Below, piece by piece: positions 45,070-45,698 of a DNA stretch of 45,698 bases. The notes under the pieces are model-generated. The model did no database searches, was not told the DNA's origin, and saw only the letters and a program-made list of their open reading frames with translations. The DNA is taken from contig CAWEYR010000025.1 of assembly GCA_963813345.1 (NCBI GenBank), forward strand, positions 1 to 45,698, read 5' to 3'. Within the stretch, counting starts at the first letter, position 1. Every line of letters starts with the position of its first letter. This stretch comes from CAWDDA01 sp963813345 (GTDB lineage: Bacteria > Acidobacteriota > Blastocatellia > RBC074). The translations under genes were made by a program, and so were the position numbers.

Positions 45070-45698
45070 TACGTTGTTCCGGCTTTAGCCGGAACATTTC
45101 GCGTGCGGCGGGTTGGCGCCGCTTTAGTGTCCCGATCGGAGCACTCAGCGGGAGACGAAAGCGGCGCCAAGCCGCCGCACTCCAAATATTCCGGCTAAAG
45201 CCGGTACAACGTACCTGTTCAAATGAGGAATTTCGACCTCACTATCGCTCAAATTACCAGGGCATTCGGACAACGCCCGCAAGGTGAGCCGGAAAACATT
45301 TCCGATGCAACGATCCCTCGTGCGGCGGTCGCACTTGTCATTCGAAACAACAGCGGAGTAGCTTGAGCTGCTCATCATCCAGCGTGCGGAGAACCCCGCA
45401 GATCATTGGTCCGGGTTCTCCGCACGCTGGATGAGCGGAGCTGCTCCACTGTTGCTTCAAATGACCGGGATCCCAACCCGCCCCACGGCGGAGCGTTGCA
45501 TGGGAAGTGTTTTCCGGCTCACCTTGCGGGCGTTGTCCGAATGCCCTGGTAATTTGAGCGATAGTGAGGTCAAAAATCATCATTTGAACAAGGTACGTTG
45601 TACCGGCTTTGGCCGAAACATTTGGAGTGCGGCGGCTTGGCGCCGCTTTAGTCTCCCGCTGAGTGCTCCGATCGGGACACTAAAGCGGCGCCAACCGC
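45070..45698. repeat. Large nested palindrome with REP-type units, cut by window edge
   Basis: The sequence from about 45106 to 45698 is an imperfect inverted repeat with arms of about 290 bases. The centre is a perfect 21-bp stem (45376-45396 with 45413-45433) around a 16-base loop. Further out, TCAAATTACCAGGGCATTCG (left) and CGAATGCCCTGGTAATTTGA (right) pair. Still further, each arm carries its own family B palindrome (GTGCGGCGG...GCGCCGCTTT...AAAGCGGCGCC) and an outer GTACGTTGTACCGGCTTTAGCC element. Translations here are shadows of the repeat. The right-hand end lies outside the window. There is no gene in 45007-45698. Confidence 0.92.

Noticed and set aside
45145..45583. Short open frames in the terminal palindrome
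   Set aside because: They mirror each other across the inverted repeat and have no coding features.

Overview
The window looks like a piece of a soil-type Acidobacteriota genome, most likely class Blastocatellia. This is inferred from gene content: Ser/Thr kinases and a winged-helix regulator carrying PD40/TolB-like beta-propeller repeats, a fragment of an Oar-like TonB-dependent receptor, DUF6335/DUF4126/DUF1801/DUF4159/DUF481 proteins, and many dispersed REP-like palindromes. No rRNA, CRISPR array or intact transposase was found. There is one tRNA, tRNA-Leu(GAG).

Layout. Positions 1-7.9 kb hold stress and redox genes (DUF6335, a MerA-like disulfide reductase overlapping a DUF4126 gene), DUF1801, a MazEF-like pair, a TonB-receptor remnant abutting a small gene with a tandemly repeated peptide, a secreted dual-specificity phosphatase running through poly-Asp into a PepSY protein, and two paralogous secreted Cys-containing proteins. 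Positions 8-20 kb hold a winged-helix/PD40 regulator, a DUF4239 protein, a broken 5' copy of an arylsulfatase gene, two unknown proteins, a DUF481 protein, a polytopic membrane protein, a Tat-type beta-carbonic anhydrase, a multiply frameshifted arylsulfatase and a metallophosphoesterase. Positions 20-24 kb hold an IS630-type remnant, a CobW 3' scrap, one copy of a 250-bp dispersed repeat, and an operon of MBL hydrolase, duplicated-domain protein and CobW GTPase. Positions 24.5-30.3 kb are a tandem duplication of a 2.8-kb Ser/Thr kinase-PD40 gene. Positions 30.4-33.9 kb are a housekeeping run on the minus strand: ferredoxin, then pgk, tyrosine phosphatase, tpiA, secG and tRNA-Leu. Positions 34-39.4 kb hold myo-inositol-phosphate synthase, a degenerate sigma-54-activator-like regulator and a two-component system. 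Positions 39.4-40.2 kb hold a decayed four-helix-bundle (S23/IVS-type) gene bracketed by inverted heptamer arrays. Positions 40.2-45 kb are a tightly overlapping five-gene operon: glycosyltransferase, DUF4922 HIT-like protein, SpoIID/LytB protein, small ORF and DUF4159. Positions 45.07-45.70 kb are a very large nested palindrome running off the window edge.

A window-wide oddity is the number of single- or two-base frameshifts: about 20, including in pgk and tpiA, which should be essential. In most cases the missing protein end is clearly readable in another frame. I therefore treat most of these as possible sequencing or assembly indels, annotate the reconstructed gene span, and separate them from true remnants (TonB receptor, IS630, four-helix-bundle gene, arylsulfatase 5' copy, CobW scrap). 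Functional assignments rest on motif recognition only; no database search was possible.
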